From: an uncultured Oscillospiraceae bacterium
Lineage (GTDB): Bacteria; Bacillota; Clostridia; Oscillospirales; Oscillospiraceae
Direction: 5' to 3'
Length of the DNA: 24,231 nucleotides
Assembly (NCBI GenBank): GCA_910587395.1
Contig: CAJULJ010000040.1
Location: 1 to 24,231, forward strand
A model generated the notes under the pieces. It saw nothing but the letters and a program-made list of their open reading frames with translations. It was not told where the DNA came from and searched no databases. This document shows, piece after piece, positions 21,656 through 24,231 of this stretch (position 1 is the first letter of the stretch; every line of letters starts with the position of its first letter). Position numbers and translations under genes: made by a program.

Positions 21656-23515
21656 ATGTGCGGTTTTACCGGCTTTGTCTCCCGCTGCGCCCCTGACTCC
21701 GACGCTTTGCGGGCCATGGGGAACACCATCCGTCACCGGGGTCCCGACGGCGAGGGGCACTATATTGACGGCCACTGCGGCATCGCCCACCGGCGACTGT
21801 CCATCATCGACCTGGCAAATGGCCAGCAGCCCATGCTCAGCCCCGACGGACGGTATGTGATCGCCTACAACGGCGAGATCTATAACTTCAAGCTCCTGCG
21901 GGAGGAACTGGTTTCGGCGGGCCACAGCTTCCTCACCAACTGCGACACCGAGGTACTGCTCCACGGCTATATGGAGTGGGGCCCGGAGGTTCTGAAAAAG
22001 CTGCGGGGCATGTTCGCCTTCGTCATCTGGGACAAGGAAAAGCAGGAGCTGTTCGGCGCCCGGGACCCCTTCGGCATCAAACCCTTTTATTATGCCGTCA
22101 TGGGCAGCCTGTTTTTCTTCGGCTCCGAGTGCAAAAGCTTCCTCCCCCACCCCGGCTTCAAAAAGGAGCTGAACCCGGCGGCGCTGAAGCTCTACCTCAC
22201 CTTCCAATACTCCGCCCTCAACGAGTCCTTCTTCAAAGGGGTATACCGCCTCCTCCCCGGCCACTATCTCATCCACCGGGAGGGGCGCACCGAATTCGCC
22301 TCCTACCACTCCTTCTCCTTCGACCCCCAGCCCATGCCGCTGGAAAAGCGGGCCGAGCAGATCCGCAAGGTGGTTGGCGAGTCGGTGGAGGCCCACCAGA
22401 TCAGCGACGTGGAGGTGGGCGCTTTCCTGTCCGGCGGCATCGACTCCAGTGTCATCACCGCCCTGTCCCGGCCGGACAAGACCTACTCTGTGGGCTTTGC
22501 CAACAAAAACTTCGACGAGACCGGCGAGGCCAAGGCGTTGTGCGAGGAGCTGGGGCTGCGCAACATCTCCAAGACCATTTCAGCCGAGGAGTTTTTTGAC
22601 GCCCTTCCCTCCATCCAGTATTACGCCGACGAGCCAAACGCCAACCTGTCCACGGTACCGCTGTACTTCTTATCCAAACTGGCGGCCCAGGATGTGAAGG
22701 TAGTGCTGTCCGGCGAGGGCGCAGACGAGCTGTTCGGCGGCTATATCACCTACCACACCACCAAGCCCTACCGGGCGTACCGCAAGGCCCCTCTGCCCCT
22801 GCGCAAAGCGGTTGCCAAGTGTGTGGCCAAGCTGCCCCGCTTCCACGGCCAGGGCTTTCTCACCAAGGCGGCCAAGGGCATTGACCAGACCTTCGTGGGG
22901 CAGGCGTTCATTTTTGACAACGATGAAGCCGAGCGGGTGCTCACCCCTGCCTACCGCTCGCCGATCACCTGGCACGATGTCACCGAGCCCTATTTCGAGA
23001 CTATCAAGGGCGCGGACGACCTGACCAAGATGCAGTATCTGGACCTTCACCTGTGGCAGCCTCTGGACATCCTGCGCAAAGCCGACCGCATGACCATGGC
23101 CAGTTCCCTGGAGCTGCGGGTGCCCTATCTGGACCGGGAGGTGTGGGCAGTGGCCCGGTCCATTCCCAGCAATCAGAAAATGCGGGGCAAGACCATGACC
23201 AAATATCCCCTGCGCATGGCCGCCGTTCCTTTGCTCCCCGACGATTGGGTAAAGCGGGACAAAAAGGGTTTCCCCGTCCCCTTCATTGCCTGGCTCCGGC
23301 AGGAAAAATACTACAACTGGGCAAAAGACCTCATCACCCAGGACTATACGGCGGAGTTTTTTGACCAGCAGTATCTATTGGACCTGCTGGAGCAGCACTA
23401 CTCCGGCAAGGCCAGGACCCATCGCAAGCTGTACACCGTGCTGTCCTTCCTCATCTGGTATCAGGTTTACTTCCCCGAGCGGTGCGGCGCGGAGCCCTTC
23501 CATCCCGGCAAATAG
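21656..23515 (+). CDS. asnB: glutamine-hydrolysing asparagine synthetase
   Basis: A 619-residue two-domain enzyme making asparagine from aspartate, ATP and glutamine. I chose the ATG at 21656 because it puts Cys at position 2 (MCGFTGF), the nucleophile freed by Met removal, and GGAGG is close upstream. A reading from 21578 would begin inside the promoter. The glutaminase domain shows RHRGPDG, AHRRLSIIDL, YNGEIYN and the DTE motif. The synthetase domain shows the PP-loop SGGIDSS near residue 260 and LSGEGADELFGGY near 352. Length matches the Clostridium/Bacillus AsnB type. The gene is monocistronic, with its own promoter and a strong terminator. Confidence 0.96.
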   Translation: MCGFTGFVSRCAPDSDALRAMGNTIRHRGPDGEGHYIDGHCGIAHRRLSIIDLANGQQPMLSPDGRYVIAYNGEIYNFKLLREELVSAGHSFLTNCDTEVLLHGYMEWGPEVLKKLRGMFAFVIWDKEKQELFGARDPFGIKPFYYAVMGSLFFFGSECKSFLPHPGFKKELNPAALKLYLTFQYSALNESFFKGVYRLLPGHYLIHREGRTEFASYHSFSFDPQPMPLEKRAEQIRKVVGESVEAHQISDVEVGAFLSGGIDSSVITALSRPDKTYSVGFANKNFDETGEAKALCEELGLRNISKTISAEEFFDALPSIQYYADEPNANLSTVPLYFLSKLAAQDVKVVLSGEGADELFGGYITYHTTKPYRAYRKAPLPLRKAVAKCVAKLPRFHGQGFLTKAAKGIDQTFVGQAFIFDNDEAERVLTPAYRSPITWHDVTEPYFETIKGADDLTKMQYLDLHLWQPLDILRKADRMTMASSLELRVPYLDREVWAVARSIPSNQKMRGKTMTKYPLRMAAVPLLPDDWVKRDKKGFPVPFIAWLRQEKYYNWAKDLITQDYTAEFFDQQYLLDLLEQHYSGKARTHRKLYTVLSFLIWYQVYFPERCGAEPFHPGK

Positions 23516-23516
23516 C

Positions 23517-23554
23517 AAAATTGTCCGCTGTGAGCTTCGCAGCGGACAATTTTT
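23517..23554 (+). terminator. rho-independent terminator of asnB
   Basis: A 14-bp perfect stem (23517-23530 with 23540-23553) with a nine-base loop, ending in a run of five T. It begins two bases after the asnB stop codon. Confidence 0.92.
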
Positions 23555-23587
23555 GTCGAAATGCGGAATTTCCGTCTAAATGTACTA

Positions 23588-23616
23588 TTGAAAAAAGCCT
23601 ATCACTTCGGTATAAT
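23588..23616 (+). promoter_or_regulatory. promoter of the activase-like gene
   Basis: TTGAAA at 23588-23593 and TATAAT at 23611-23616 are exactly 17 bases apart. The start near 23623 leaves a leader of about 65 bases. Confidence 0.82.
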
Positions 23617-23687
23617 ATCTGCTGAACTTCTATCCCGAGCGCCCGAGCCATCGCAAACAGGCCCGACGCGATACCAGGAGGACATCT

Positions 23688-24231
23688 ATGATTCTGCGTG
23701 TTGGCATCGACATCGGCTCCACCACCGTCAAGGTCGTGGTGCTGGACGAGGATAATAAGCTTTTGTTCCGCTCCTACGAGCGGCACTATTCCAAGGCCCG
23801 GGAACGGGCCTGTGAGACCCTGCGATCCATTGAGGACATGCTGAAGGGAAAGGACGTGCGCCTGGTGGTCACCGGCTCCGCCGGACTGGGCGTGGCAAAA
23901 GCTGCGGGGCTGGACTTTGTCCAGGAGGTATACGCCACCGCCGCAGCCGTAAACACGTACATTCCGGACACCGACGCCGTCATCGAGCTGGGCGGCGAGG
24001 ACGCCAAAATCATTTTCTTCGGCGGCGCTCTGGAGGAGCGCATGAACGGCTCCTGCGCCGGGGGCACCGGGGCATTCATTGACCAGATGGCCACCCTGAT
24101 GAATGTCACTGTCAGCGAGCTGGACGAACTGTCCCTGAAGCATGAAAAGATTTACCCCATCGCCTCCCGATGCGGCGTGTTCGCCAAGAGCGACATCCAG
24201 CCCATCCTGAACCAGGGCGGGCGGAAGGAGG
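23688..24231 (+). CDS. 2-hydroxyacyl-CoA dehydratase activase-family ATPase, 3' end missing
   Basis: The reading frame is open from the ATG at 23688 (AGGAGG seven bases before it) to the window end, 181 codons with no stop. It begins with the ASKHA-fold phosphate motif VGIDIGSTTVKVV, then has TGSAGLG, a metal/nucleotide motif LGGEDAK near 105 and NGSCAGGTGAF with Cys123. SRCGVFAKSDIQ follows with Cys162. The two Cys are 39 residues apart, as in the HgdC activator, where they bind a [4Fe-4S] cluster at the dimer interface. The opening matches the BadF/BcrA ATPase family. In Clostridia such a start often belongs to a very large protein of about 1,400 residues with two activase domains and a DUF2229 part. 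Whether that holds here cannot be seen. Confidence 0.85.
   Translation, partial: MILRVGIDIGSTTVKVVVLDEDNKLLFRSYERHYSKARERACETLRSIEDMLKGKDVRLVVTGSAGLGVAKAAGLDFVQEVYATAAAVNTYIPDTDAVIELGGEDAKIIFFGGALEERMNGSCAGGTGAFIDQMATLMNVTVSELDELSLKHEKIYPIASRCGVFAKSDIQPILNQGGRKE

Noticed and set aside
1..24231. CRISPR arrays, insertion sequences, phage or toxin-antitoxin genes
   Set aside because: No regularly spaced repeats, transposase motifs, att-like duplications or paired small toxin/antitoxin genes were found.

Overview
The window looks like chromosomal DNA of a GC-rich Firmicute of the class Clostridia, most likely a gut Oscillospirales organism of the Flavonifractor/Lawsonibacter type. This is an inference from strong AGGAGG ribosome-binding sites, TTGACA/TATAAT promoters, an FMN riboswitch in front of a RibU-type ECF component, a clostridial-type AsnB and a 2-hydroxyacyl-CoA dehydratase activase-like ATPase. 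I see no mobile elements, tRNAs, rRNAs or CRISPR arrays.

Layout. (1) 178-2371: a TSUP (TauE/SafE) anion exporter gene (-) diverges from a kinase-dead ROK regulator gene (+) that has a consensus sigma-A promoter. (2) 2434-13868: ten genes on the minus strand, tightly spaced, apparently one operon read from a promoter at 14009-14037. In transcription order they are a class II bisphosphate aldolase, a PPi-type phosphofructokinase, a triosephosphate-isomerase-like protein, a LarA-like nickel-pincer racemase/epimerase, an ABC importer of the NitT/TauT type (permease, ATPase, lipoprotein), a DUF4838/GH163-like protein, a NagB-like protein and NagA. ROK and nagA converge on a shared terminator. (3) 14090-17183: HAD-IIA phosphatase, MFS transporter and glycerophosphodiester phosphodiesterase (-). 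(4) 17430-18391: ribU with its FMN riboswitch (-). (5) 18446-19254: a SLOG/YpsA-like gene (+) converging on a small basic protein gene (-). (6) 19323-21430: a GT-C type membrane protein gene overlapping an exonuclease III gene (-). (7) 21578-24231: asnB (+), then the start of a large activase-family ATPase (+) that runs off the window.

How the genes work together. The ten-gene operon can be drawn as a private route from an N-acetylglucosamine-type compound to trioses: importer, glycosidase-like DUF4838 protein, NagA deacetylation, NagB-type isomerisation, PPi-dependent phosphorylation, aldol cleavage, triose isomerisation. The divergent ROK protein is the likely regulator. Several details do not fit plain GlcNAc use. 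The NagB-like protein lacks the usual Asp and phosphate-loop residues. The TIM-like protein keeps its catalytic residues but has lost the Gly-Gly phosphate loop. A LarA-like 2-hydroxyacid racemase/epimerase sits in the middle. The importer is of a sulfonate/nitrate-type family, and no sugar kinase is present. I regard this operon as the best candidate for an undescribed pathway, with an unknown, possibly anionic, amino-sugar-related substrate.
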